Positions 1 through 5,943 of a stretch of DNA of 6,344 nucleotides are shown here, piece after piece. The position numbers were made by a program, and so were the translations under genes. Origin of the DNA: an uncultured Alphaproteobacteria bacterium (GTDB taxonomy: Bacteria; Pseudomonadota; Alphaproteobacteria; CALKHQ01). The first letter of the stretch is position 1. Each line of letters starts with the position of its first letter. The DNA is taken from positions 1 to 6,344 of the forward strand of contig CALKHQ010000215.1 of NCBI GenBank assembly GCA_937988735.1, given 5' to 3'. The notes beneath the pieces were generated by a model. That model worked only from the letters and a program-made list of their open reading frames with translations. It was not told the origin of the DNA and did no database searches.

Positions 1-160
1 CCCGCCCCCGCCCCGCCGCCACCGTCAGGAACACCGGCTGTGTCGTCGCCGCGATCCGCTCCAGGAACAGCTCCGTCACCGCAACCGGGTCGGCCCCGTC
101 CGCGATCGCCCGACCCACCGCCGCCGCCGACAGCCGCTCCAGCCCTGCAGGCACCGTCAT
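1..160 (-). CDS. Amidase signature family protein, N-terminal fragment
   Basis: Only the first 53 codons lie in the window; the gene runs off the left edge. It starts at an ATG (positions 160-158) with a GGGGGA ribosome-binding site a few bases upstream (complement of about 165-170). The translation begins MTVPAGLERLSAAAVGRAIA and continues through a segment reading DPVAVTELFLERI. That layout (Leu-Ser/Thr-Ala-Ala, a helix, Asp-Gly, Pro-Val-x-Val-Thr, Phe-Leu-x-Arg-Ile) is typical of the N-terminal helices of amidase-signature enzymes such as GatA-like hydrolases. These hydrolyse carboxylic amides with a Ser-cisSer-Lys triad, which would lie outside the window and cannot be checked. It is in the same orientation as the sulfotransferase operon but 82 nt downstream of it, so it may be read through or be separately expressed. 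The family call rests on a short N-terminus only. Confidence 0.72.
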   Translation of the reverse strand, partial: MTVPAGLERLSAAAVGRAIADGADPVAVTELFLERIAATTQPVFLTVAAGRGR

Positions 161-242
161 CGCTTCCCCCGTTGCCCTGTGGAGACGCCATGGATGCACG
201 GATGCGGGCGCCCCGCCAAGGCGCGGCGGACAGCGGCGGGAA
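161..242. other. Short intergenic spacer between sulfotransferase and amidase genes
   Basis: This 82-nt gap separates the sulfotransferase stop from the amidase start. It holds the amidase ribosome-binding site and one weak inverted repeat, GCGCC (208-212) and GGCGC (220-224) with a 7-nt loop. The repeat has no T-tract on either strand, so I do not call it a terminator. No promoter was recognised. Confidence 0.5.
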
Positions 243-1418
243 TCAGCGGGCGGACGCGCTCCGCTGCTGCACCCACTGGTCGATGTCGAAGGGGGGATAG
301 CCGAACCGCTGCGCCACCGCCTCGGTCTCCTCGCGGATCACCGCGAGCTCGTCCGGCGAGAAGCGCGGCCGGTAGTAGCCGGGGAAGCGGATGTGGTGGG
401 CTGCGTGGGCGATCAGGCCGTCGTCGGGCGGGAGCGCGCAGTGGCGCAGCACCTCGCCGATCACCCGCGCCGGCGCGCCGCAGAGGGATTCGTAGCGCAC
501 GATATTCGCGCGGGACGCGACCTCCGGGTCGCGCTCCAGCAGGTCGGCGAGGTGGCGGTGCACCAGCGCCCAGTAGCGCGCCCAGCCGCGCACCTCGTCC
601 CCCTGCCGCCACAGCGCCATCACCGCGGCGACCGCGCCGGCGTCGCCGGTGTTGATGGGGCGGCGGTCGAGGCCGAACTCGAAGTGCCCCACCCGCTGCA
701 GGTGCTTCAGCGCCCGCGGATTGCCGGTCTGGCCGCGGACGAACAGCGCCTGCTGCTTCATCAGGGAAGCGACGTGCCACACCGGGTTGCGCACCGGGAT
801 CAGGAAGCGCGCGTCCGGCATCATCCGGGCGAGCAGCGCGAGGCGGGTAACGTTGTAGTTGCCCTTGGCGACATAGCGCTCGCGCCCGCGCACCGCGAGC
901 AGCTTGCGGATGTGGTCGCGGTAGAAGGCGGCGAACCCCTCCGGCAACGGGGTCGCGGCGTCGAGAACGGCGCCGCGCATCGGGTCGTGCAGGGTGGGGA
1001 AGAACCCCATCCACAGCACTTCCTCGAACGCCTCCGGGCTTTCGGAGGTGACGGCAATGCCATCCTGGTGGCTGCGCTCCGTCGGCACCTCCCGCCGCCG
1101 CGGCAGCCGGTCGAGCCAACGGTTCCACCAGTAGGGGGTGAAGACCGGCGGATAGTCGCGGTAGCGATGGGTGCCGACCGCCGGGTGCATCGCCAGCGTC
1201 TCCAGCAGGATGGTGCTGCCGGAGCGGGCGAGGCCGGCGATGTAGACCGGCTTGTCCACCCGCACGTCCGCGATCGCCTCGCGCACCGTTCGGGTCTCGA
1301 GGTTGCCGAGTGCGATCCACAGCCGCGGGTGGCGGGCGATGAAGCCGCCGAGGTGGTGCATCCAGCCGGTGACCGCGAAGCCCTCGACGGGCGCCGGATG
1401 TGCTGCGGTAGCGTCCAT
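243..1418 (-). CDS. Sulfotransferase family protein (PAPS-dependent type)
   Basis: Cytoplasmic P-loop sulfotransferase, 391 residues from the chosen ATG. Family members move a sulfuryl group from PAPS to an alcohol, amine or glycan acceptor. The 5'-phosphosulfate-binding loop is residues 58-72 (PVYIAGLARSGSTIL), with the RSGST core. The 3'-phosphate-binding segment is about 204-219 (RFLIPVRNPVWHVASL), with Arg210 and Ser218 in the expected places. YVAKGNYN (182-189) and IVRYESL (306-312) also match the fold. Length fits bacterial sulfotransferases, and no signal peptide is seen. A TTG start at 1439 in the same frame would add seven residues and overlap the upstream gene by 8 nt. I prefer the ATG at 1418, which lies 13 nt after the upstream stop with a GAGG 11 nt before it, although that spacing is long. 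It is last in the four-gene operon. The acceptor is unknown. Confidence 0.9.
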   Translation of the reverse strand: MDATAAHPAPVEGFAVTGWMHHLGGFIARHPRLWIALGNLETRTVREAIADVRVDKPVYIAGLARSGSTILLETLAMHPAVGTHRYRDYPPVFTPYWWNRWLDRLPRRREVPTERSHQDGIAVTSESPEAFEEVLWMGFFPTLHDPMRGAVLDAATPLPEGFAAFYRDHIRKLLAVRGRERYVAKGNYNVTRLALLARMMPDARFLIPVRNPVWHVASLMKQQALFVRGQTGNPRALKHLQRVGHFEFGLDRRPINTGDAGAVAAVMALWRQGDEVRGWARYWALVHRHLADLLERDPEVASRANIVRYESLCGAPARVIGEVLRHCALPPDDGLIAHAAHHIRFPGYYRPRFSPDELAVIREETEAVAQRFGYPPFDIDQWVQQRSASAR

Positions 1419-1431
1419 GGCGGGGGCTGCC

Positions 1432-2157
1432 TCAGGCAATGCGGGCGATCCGGTACATCGCGATCGAGGTGACGATCAGCACCGGCAGGAACAGGGCGAG
1501 CCATCCGCGCGCCCACTCCGGCCCGACCGCGAGATAGGACCGCTCCGGCAGGGTGATGCTGACCCGCTCCACCGGCACCGAGTCCGGCAGGTAGCCCGCC
1601 GGGTTGCCGAACAGCAGGTTGAGCCAGCTCCACTTCTCGAGCAGCGGCACCGGCGCGTCGAGCGGGAGGTCGGCAAGCGGTTCGCCGTCGGCGCGGGCGC
1701 GGATCTGCACCCGCGTCACGCCGCCGTCACTGCGGAGCTGGGCCTCGAAGGAGGCCTCCGGCTGGACCTGGACCGGCGGCCGCTCGCCCGGCCCGGGAAA
1801 GGCGTAGCTGTAGGTGTGGTCCAGCCACACCAGCAGGCACAGCGCCGGCAGCGAGCTCAGGACGCTCGGCCCCAGCACGAGGCCGAGGTGGCGGAAGGCG
1901 GTGCGGAGCTGGGCCGCGAGCAGCGGCCGGGCGCCGGCGAAGTCGCCGTCGTGCGCGTTCAGCCTCCGGCGCGCCTCCGCCGCGGCCGCCTTCGCAGCGG
2001 CGATCTTCCGCTGCGGCGACAGCAGGCGGTAGAGCAGCATGCTCCCCACCCCCGCCAGCAGCCCCCAGACGACGAGGCGGCCGAGGGGCGGCAGCACCAG
2101 CCCCATCGCCTGGTCGATCAGGGCGAACACCGGCCCGGGCAGGTCGAACAGGCCCAC
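1432..2157 (-). CDS. Three-helix membrane protein, possibly EMC3/DUF106-like
   Basis: This 241-residue integral membrane protein starts at a GTG with GGGAG seven bases upstream and 21 nt after the preceding gene's stop. Hydrophobic helices are at about 26-46, 95-112 and 216-236. Between the first two is a charged Ala/Arg/Lys-rich helix beginning SPQRKIAAAKAAAAEARRR (about 47-66), followed by an amphipathic stretch ending RHLGLVLGPSVL (89-100). Residues about 118-215 form a hydrophilic domain rich in Pro and beta-type sequence (VQVQPEASFEAQL, VTRVQIRARADGE), presumably in the periplasm. Helix, cytoplasmic charged helix, helix is the arrangement of the Oxa1/YidC/Get1/EMC3 superfamily and of DUF106. 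I infer a remote relation from layout and general resemblance, not from an alignment. Its position between two sulfotransferase-type genes suggests a role in the same process, for example membrane placement of a partner or substrate. Gene reality is well supported; function is uncertain. Confidence 0.85.
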   Translation of the reverse strand: MGLFDLPGPVFALIDQAMGLVLPPLGRLVVWGLLAGVGSMLLYRLLSPQRKIAAAKAAAAEARRRLNAHDGDFAGARPLLAAQLRTAFRHLGLVLGPSVLSSLPALCLLVWLDHTYSYAFPGPGERPPVQVQPEASFEAQLRSDGGVTRVQIRARADGEPLADLPLDAPVPLLEKWSWLNLLFGNPAGYLPDSVPVERVSITLPERSYLAVGPEWARGWLALFLPVLIVTSIAMYRIARIA

Positions 2158-2178
2158 GCCGCGGCTCCCGCTGCCGGG

Positions 2179-2451
2179 TCAGGGCCGTCCGGGCCGGGCC
2201 GGCGACACGGCCTCGTCGTGGCCGGCCTCGGCGGCCGCCTGCCGCGCCTCCGCGCTGCGCCTGCGGAACAGGACCCGGCGCAGCGGCCACAGCACGATGA
2301 AGCCGACCGCGGCACCGACGGCGATCAGCACGCCCCACAGCGCGCCGAGAAGGGTGATGCCGGCGCCGGGGCCGACATAGGCCAGGGCGGGGGCCGCCCA
2401 CATCAGGATGGGCGCGGCGCACAGCGCGGCCCGGAACAGGGTGCGTTGCAT
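2179..2451 (-). CDS. Small signal-peptide/one-helix membrane protein with a YVGPGAG motif
   Basis: A 90-residue protein lying in the same frame as the end of a much longer spurious open frame, so longest-ORF calling would miss its true start. The ATG (2451-2449) overlaps the arylsulfotransferase stop as TGATG. An AGGAG lies eight bases upstream (complement of 2460-2464). Residues 1-24 (MQRTLFRAALCAAPILMWAA then PALA) look like a cleavable signal peptide with an ALA site. Mature residues 25-31 read YVGPGAG, followed by one hydrophobic helix (about 32-56) and a basic patch LRRVLFRRR (57-65), which should place the C-terminus in the cytoplasm. The tail is Ala/Glu-rich and probably disordered. 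I recall similar short proteins with a Y-[IV]-GPGAG motif as a recurrent uncharacterised type, but no function is known to me. The overlap implies translational coupling to the arylsulfotransferase and a possible partnership with it. Confidence 0.88.
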   Translation of the reverse strand: MQRTLFRAALCAAPILMWAAPALAYVGPGAGITLLGALWGVLIAVGAAVGFIVLWPLRRVLFRRRSAEARQAAAEAGHDEAVSPARPGRP

Positions 2452-3791
2452 CAGGTGCTCTCCTCGCTGGGTGCAAGCAGGGACCGGAACTCGTCGTCGA
2501 GCTCCGACGGCAGCAGCCGGCGCGCCGAGGGCACGACCGGGATCAGCCCCGGGTCGTCGTCGCGGCGCACCGGGTTGATCCACTCCCAGACGACCTCGCC
2601 GCTGCGGGTGACCTCGACCAGCCGGCCGCGGGTCGACTCCTCGATCAGCGTGTTGCCGTTGGGAAGCCGCTGCGCGGCGCCGCGGATGTCGCTGTCGAGC
2701 GGGCGGGCCGCGTCGCCGGCATAGACCCACCGGATCTGCATCGTCCGCGGGTCGAACTCGATCACGCGCGACCGGTTGTCGGGCTTCATGTTGCCGAGGT
2801 TGTCGAACAGCAGGATGTTGCCGCCGTCGACGAGGCTGGGGTCGTGCTGGCCGATCCACGGCCCGCGCGTCGCCCAGACGATCGTCTCCCGCTCGACGTC
2901 GAGGATGGCGACGACGCCGATGTCGCGGAAGCTGAGCAGGACCTGGCCCGCCTCGGCGAAAGGCAGCGTCGCGGCCTTGTCGGCCGTGATCACCTCGACC
3001 GTGTTGGTGTGCTGCGGGTCGCCGAGCCCGAAGTACGGAACGGCGTACATCAGCGCGCGGTAGTCGGATTCGAGCGCCGCCTTCAGCAGGTCGATCCTGC
3101 GCAGCTCCTCGCCGTCCGGCGACAGCACGACCAGGAAGTCGTTCAGCCACGGGCGCCGCAGCTGGCGGAACAGCTCGGGACGCTCGTCGACCAGCTCGTT
3201 GGCGAGGACATAGATCCGGCCCCGGGAATCGAGGTCGAAGTCGTGGTGGGTGTGGGCGAGGTAGCTCCACACCACCCCGGAATTGCGGTCGAGCTTGACC
3301 AGCCCGTGGCCCCAGGGGGTCGCGCCGGCGCCGATGTAGATCGCGAGCAGGCTGCCGTCGGCCAGCACCCGCGCCTCGTCCATGTAGACGAAGGAATCCG
3401 GCCGAGGCTCGCGGACCGCGGCGCCCTCGTGCCAGACCTCGCTGTACGGCCGCCGCCACTCGTGGAGGGTGCGCCCTTCCATGTCGATCAGCCGGGCGTA
3501 GGGCCCGTCGCCCGAGGTGTAGAGGGTGTAGCCTGCGAACGCCCGGTCCTCGTCATGGACGGTCACGCCGCGTGCGTCGCTGCGGGCATCGCGCCAGAAG
3601 TCGCCGCGCCCCTGCCCTGAGTCCATGTCGCGCCGGGCGATCAGCGCCTCGCCGGCCTGGTATGCGTCGCGCAGCAGCTCGGCCGGCCCCGCGTCGCTGA
3701 GCACGACCACCGCACCGCCGACGAAGAACAGGAAAGCCAGCGCCAGCATGAATACCGCCGACCCGGTTCGCTCCAACGCCCGACTGGCCAT
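2451..3791 (-). CDS. Arylsulfotransferase (ASST) family protein, membrane-anchored beta-propeller
   Basis: This 446-residue protein is first in the operon. An N-terminal hydrophobic helix (about 12-32, FMLALAFLFFVGGAVVV) follows RALER, giving a signal anchor with the rest in the periplasm. The body has repeated propeller strands of the form 'G.ll.dn', 'vveld..sgevvW'. Diagnostic segments are AHTHHDFDLDSRGRIYVLAN (179-198), GDPQHTNTVEVI (257-268), GPWIGQHDPSLVDGGNILLF (310-329) and GAAQRLPNGNTLIEESTRGR (371-390). His180, His182, His183, His261 and His316 are candidates for the active-site histidines. In characterised AssT enzymes a histidine is transiently sulfurylated and sulfate moves between phenolic compounds without PAPS. 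Whether this branch keeps that chemistry is unproven. The ATG start has a strong AAGGGG five bases upstream. The next gene overlaps its stop by one base. Some ASST-fold proteins have no demonstrated transferase activity, so donor and acceptor stay open. Confidence 0.88.
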   Translation of the reverse strand: MASRALERTGSAVFMLALAFLFFVGGAVVVLSDAGPAELLRDAYQAGEALIARRDMDSGQGRGDFWRDARSDARGVTVHDEDRAFAGYTLYTSGDGPYARLIDMEGRTLHEWRRPYSEVWHEGAAVREPRPDSFVYMDEARVLADGSLLAIYIGAGATPWGHGLVKLDRNSGVVWSYLAHTHHDFDLDSRGRIYVLANELVDERPELFRQLRRPWLNDFLVVLSPDGEELRRIDLLKAALESDYRALMYAVPYFGLGDPQHTNTVEVITADKAATLPFAEAGQVLLSFRDIGVVAILDVERETIVWATRGPWIGQHDPSLVDGGNILLFDNLGNMKPDNRSRVIEFDPRTMQIRWVYAGDAARPLDSDIRGAAQRLPNGNTLIEESTRGRLVEVTRSGEVVWEWINPVRRDDDPGLIPVVPSARRLLPSELDDEFRSLLAPSEEST

Positions 3792-3859
3792 CCTTCCCCT
3801 TCCCGCCGGTCGGCAGTCCAGGCGTACACCAGAAGCATGCCTGTCCTGCCAGCGCGCCC

Positions 3860-3970
3860 AACGCTAGTATGCGTTATTCGACTCTCGAAGTTATTTAGTG
3901 GTCATCCACTTCGCGTGATGTGGAGATGACGTAATATTCACCTCACCATTTGTTCACGCTCCGAATCGGA
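3860..3970. promoter_or_regulatory. Cluster of short inverted repeats in the AT-rich divergent control region
   Basis: Within about 110 nt I read AACGC/GCGTT (3860-3864, 3871-3875; loop TAGTAT), TTCGA/TCGAA (3877-3881, 3885-3889; loop CTC) and AGTGG/CCACT (3897-3901, 3906-3910; loop TCAT). There is also GTCATC/GATGAC (3901-3906, 3925-3930), extended inward by CAC/GTG with a two-base bulge, and TCCGA-A-TCGGA (3960-3970). Each is short, but their density in an otherwise unstructured spacer between divergent operons is consistent with operator sites or transcript-leader structure. No known regulator's consensus was recognised. Confidence 0.35.
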
Positions 3971-4000
3971 CCGCTTTTCCTTCGGGCTCAGGCAACCGCG

Positions 4001-4029
4001 TTGCCATTTGCAGCGCCCGCCCGTAATCA
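4001..4029 (+). promoter_or_regulatory. Weak sigma-70-like promoter candidate for the plus-strand gene
   Basis: TTGCCA (4001-4006) matches five of six bases of the -35 consensus and lies 17 bases before TAATCA (4024-4029), a poor -10 with only the leading TA matching. A start near 4036 would leave a leader of about 20 nt before the GTG at 4057. The spacing is good but the -10 is weak, so this is tentative. Confidence 0.2.
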
Positions 4030-4056
4030 GCAGGGGCAGCAACAGGCGGGGGCACC

Positions 4057-5157
4057 GTGCAGCAGGGCAACGCAGGAGGGCCGGGGGCGCCGGGCGCCCG
4101 GAAGACCGTGACCGCGCAGGTGCGGCCGCTGCCGCCGCAGGCGCTCGACCGGCTGTTCGGCGACGCGCGGCTCTATCCGCTGCGCTTCGTCGGCGACGCC
4201 CTCGACTTCGTGCCGATGACCTACGAGACGTACCGGCGCTCGACCTTCCTCGACCGCCGTATCCAGCCGGCGCTGCCCCAGGTGTTCCGCGCCGGCGCGG
4301 CGGAGGTCGCCGCGGCCGCCGAGGCGGCGCCCCCTGCCCCGCCGCCGGGCTGGGTGTTCCATTCGGCCTACTGCTGCTCGACGCTGCTGGCCGCGGCGCT
4401 GGCGCTGCTGCCGCGGATGCTGGTGCTGAAGGAGCCGGTGACGCTGCTGCAGCTCGCACTGGGCGAAGTCGAGCCGGCCCGGACGCCGCTGGTGCAGGCG
4501 CTGCTGTCGCGCCGCGACCATCCCGACGACCGGGTGGTGGTCAAGGCGAGCTCGAACTGCAGCGTGACCGGCGCCGACCTGCTGCGGCAGATGCCGCAGG
4601 CGCGCGCGGTGTTCCTCCATTCCGGCCTGGAGGACTTCCTGCTGGCGGTGGTGAAGGACCCCGCGCGAGCGGCGCGGATGCGGGCGACGCTGGCGGAAGG
4701 CCGGCCGCCGGCCGCGCTCGGCATGTGGTGGCCGGCGGGCGAACCGGCGCCGGCGGCGGACGGTCTCGACGACGCCCGCCTCGCCGCCTTCGTCTGGATC
4801 GGGCGGCTGCGCGCGCTCGCCCGGATGCGTGCGGTGGCCGGCCCGGAGCGGGTTGCCGCCATCGACGGCACGGCGCTCGCGGCCGACCCGGCCGCGCCGC
4901 TGAAGACCGCCGCCGACGCACTGGGCCTCGGCGCCTCCGACGACGATCTCGCCCGCGTCCTGGCGGCGGACATCTGGCACCGCCACGCCAAGGCGCCGGC
5001 GATCGCCTACGGCCGCGAACAGCGGGCGCGCGAGCAGGCGGAGCTGGCGGCGCGGCACCGGCCGGCCCTGGACGCGGCCCTCGACTTCGCCCGCCGCCTC
5101 CTCGCCGAGGGCGCGGACCCGACCTTCGAACTGCCGCGATCGCTGGCCGGCCTGTAG
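4057..5157 (+). CDS. Sulfotransferase-like P-loop protein with a degenerate Cys-Cys-Ser-Thr loop
   Basis: A 366-residue protein, probably cytoplasmic. The GTG start is preceded by AGGCGGGGG; a second in-frame GTG at 4108 has no close ribosome-binding site. Residues 98-112 read GWVFHSAYCCSTLLA: a beta strand, then a loop that lines up with the AGLARSGSTILL loop of the sulfotransferase encoded nearby. It keeps Ser-Thr-Leu-Leu but has Tyr in place of Arg and Cys-Cys in place of Ser-Gly. LKEP (124-127) is a common sulfotransferase follow-on motif. VVVKASS (160-166) and RAVFLHSGLEDFL (183-195) sit where the core strand and the 3'-phosphate-binding Arg/Ser segment would be. The C-terminal part is Ala/Arg-rich helices without known motifs. 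It may be a divergent sulfotransferase, a related P-loop kinase-type enzyme or an inactive partner. It is divergent from the sulfation operon and shares its control region. The gene is certain by codon use; substrate and activity are unknown. Confidence 0.82.
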   Translation: MQQGNAGGPGAPGARKTVTAQVRPLPPQALDRLFGDARLYPLRFVGDALDFVPMTYETYRRSTFLDRRIQPALPQVFRAGAAEVAAAAEAAPPAPPPGWVFHSAYCCSTLLAAALALLPRMLVLKEPVTLLQLALGEVEPARTPLVQALLSRRDHPDDRVVVKASSNCSVTGADLLRQMPQARAVFLHSGLEDFLLAVVKDPARAARMRATLAEGRPPAALGMWWPAGEPAPAADGLDDARLAAFVWIGRLRALARMRAVAGPERVAAIDGTALAADPAAPLKTAADALGLGASDDDLARVLAADIWHRHAKAPAIAYGREQRAREQAELAARHRPALDAALDFARRLLAEGADPTFELPRSLAGL

Positions 5158-5169
5158 GGCGCGGCCGGC
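5146..5169. terminator. Possible bidirectional terminator hairpin between convergent genes
   Basis: GCCGGCC (5146-5152) and GGCCGGC (5163-5169) form a perfect 7-bp all-G/C stem with a 10-nt loop containing the TAG stop of the plus-strand gene. It lies in the 18-nt gap and adjoining codons between two convergent genes, where a shared terminator is expected. No T-tract follows on either strand, so it is not a textbook intrinsic terminator. In DNA this GC-rich a chance stem is quite possible. Confidence 0.25.
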
Positions 5170-5175
5170 GGCGGC

Positions 5176-5925
5176 TCAGATGCAGCGGCCGCCGTCCACC
5201 TCCAGCACCACGCCGGTGAGGAACCCGGCCTCGTCGGAGGCGAGGAACAGCGCGGCGTTGGCCACGTCCTGCGGCGTGCTCATCCGGCCGAGAGGAATGG
5301 TAGCGACGAACTTCGCGCGGTTCTCCGGCGTGTCCGGCATGCCCATGAAGGTCTCGAGCAGCGCCGTCTCGCCCATCACAGGGGCGATCCCGCACACCCG
5401 GATCCGGTCGGGCGCAAGCTCCACCGCCATCGAGCGCGTGAGCAGGTTCGCCGCGCCCTTGCTGGCGTTGTACCAGGTGAGGCCGGGGCGCGGGCGGATG
5501 CCGGCAGTCGAGCCGATGTTGATGATGACGCCGCTGCCCTGGGCGCGCATCCGCGGCACCACCGCATGGGCCATGTGGAAGATGCCCTTCACGTTCACCG
5601 CAAAGACGCGGTCGAACTCGGCCTCGTCCACCTCCAGCATCGGCCGGTTGCGGTGGCTGGTACCGGCGTTGTTGACGACGACGTCGAGCCGGCCGAACCG
5701 GGCCACCGCCTCCTCCACCGCGGCGGCGACCGAGCGGCCGTCGGCAACGTCGCAGCGGATCGCCACTGCGGCCGCGCCGATCTCCTCCGCCACCCGCTGC
5801 GCACTCTCCGCGTTGATGTCCACCACCGCCACCTTCGCGCCCTCGCGGGCGAAGGTCCGGGCGATGCCGGCGCCGAAGCCGGAGCCGCCGCCGGTGACCA
5901 GCGTTGCCTTGTCGCGCAGCCGCAT
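5176..5925 (-). CDS. SDR family NAD(P)-dependent oxidoreductase
   Basis: A classical short-chain dehydrogenase/reductase of 249 residues, the normal length. The cofactor-binding loop TGGGSGFG is at 11-18. Asp36 at the end of the second strand (VAVVDIN) favours NAD(H) over NADP(H). NNAG is at 85-88. The catalytic set is Asn111 (NVKG), Ser139 (INIGSTAG), Tyr152 and Lys156 (WYNASKG). The C-terminus reads LTGVVLEVDGGRCI, as in FabG-like and sugar- or hydroxyacid-dehydrogenase members. The ATG is preceded by GGGAGAGG. It starts 18 nt after the stop of the aldolase gene, so the two are likely co-transcribed and the enzyme may act on an alcohol or keto intermediate made or used by the aldolase. The substrate cannot be assigned, and a FabG role is unlikely in this setting but not excluded. 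Confidence 0.93.
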   Translation of the reverse strand: MRLRDKATLVTGGGSGFGAGIARTFAREGAKVAVVDINAESAQRVAEEIGAAAVAIRCDVADGRSVAAAVEEAVARFGRLDVVVNNAGTSHRNRPMLEVDEAEFDRVFAVNVKGIFHMAHAVVPRMRAQGSGVIINIGSTAGIRPRPGLTWYNASKGAANLLTRSMAVELAPDRIRVCGIAPVMGETALLETFMGMPDTPENRAKFVATIPLGRMSTPQDVANAALFLASDEAGFLTGVVLEVDGGRCI

Positions 5926-5943
5926 GCCGCCTCTCCCTTCCCC

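Larger units (their letters stand above)
3792..4056. other. Divergent intergenic region
   Basis: These 265 nt separate the minus-strand sulfation operon from the plus-strand P-loop gene, and no gene was seen in them. The middle (about 3866-3960) is far more AT-rich than the rest of the window, including ttattt, taatat and catttgttc, as expected for a shared control region. The left end holds the ribosome-binding site of the arylsulfotransferase gene (complement of 3792-3803). The right end holds AGGCGGGGG (4044-4052), which serves the GTG start at 4057. Several short inverted repeats and one weak promoter candidate are listed separately. Confidence 0.75.

Noticed and set aside
208..224. GCGCC/GGCGC hairpin before the amidase gene as a terminator
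   Set aside because: The stem is only 5 bp with no T-tract, which is readily expected by chance in DNA this GC-rich.
1419..1439. TTG start adding seven residues to the sulfotransferase
   Set aside because: It is possible but less favoured: TTG is rare, the overlap with the upstream gene has no clear ribosome-binding site, and the added residues show no motif.
393..1472. 359-codon plus-strand open frame opposite the sulfotransferase
   Set aside because: The sulfotransferase frame carries clear P-loop and PAPS-binding motifs; the antisense frame is a composition shadow without domains.
1252..2724. 490-codon plus-strand open frame rich in Arg, Gln, His, Ala and Pro
   Set aside because: It is antisense to the membrane protein, small protein and arylsulfotransferase genes, has low-complexity composition typical of high-GC shadow frames, and no recognisable domain.
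2452..3459. Long minus-strand frame upstream of, and in frame with, the 90-residue protein
   Set aside because: This part is an Arg/Pro/Ala-rich shadow of the arylsulfotransferase gene. Only the part after the ATG at 2451 has a signal peptide and helix and is real.
3861..3930. Minus-strand sigma-70 promoter for the sulfation operon
   Set aside because: Several partial boxes (TATTAC, TACTAG, ATGACC) can be found, but no pair combines acceptable matches with 16-18 nt spacing.
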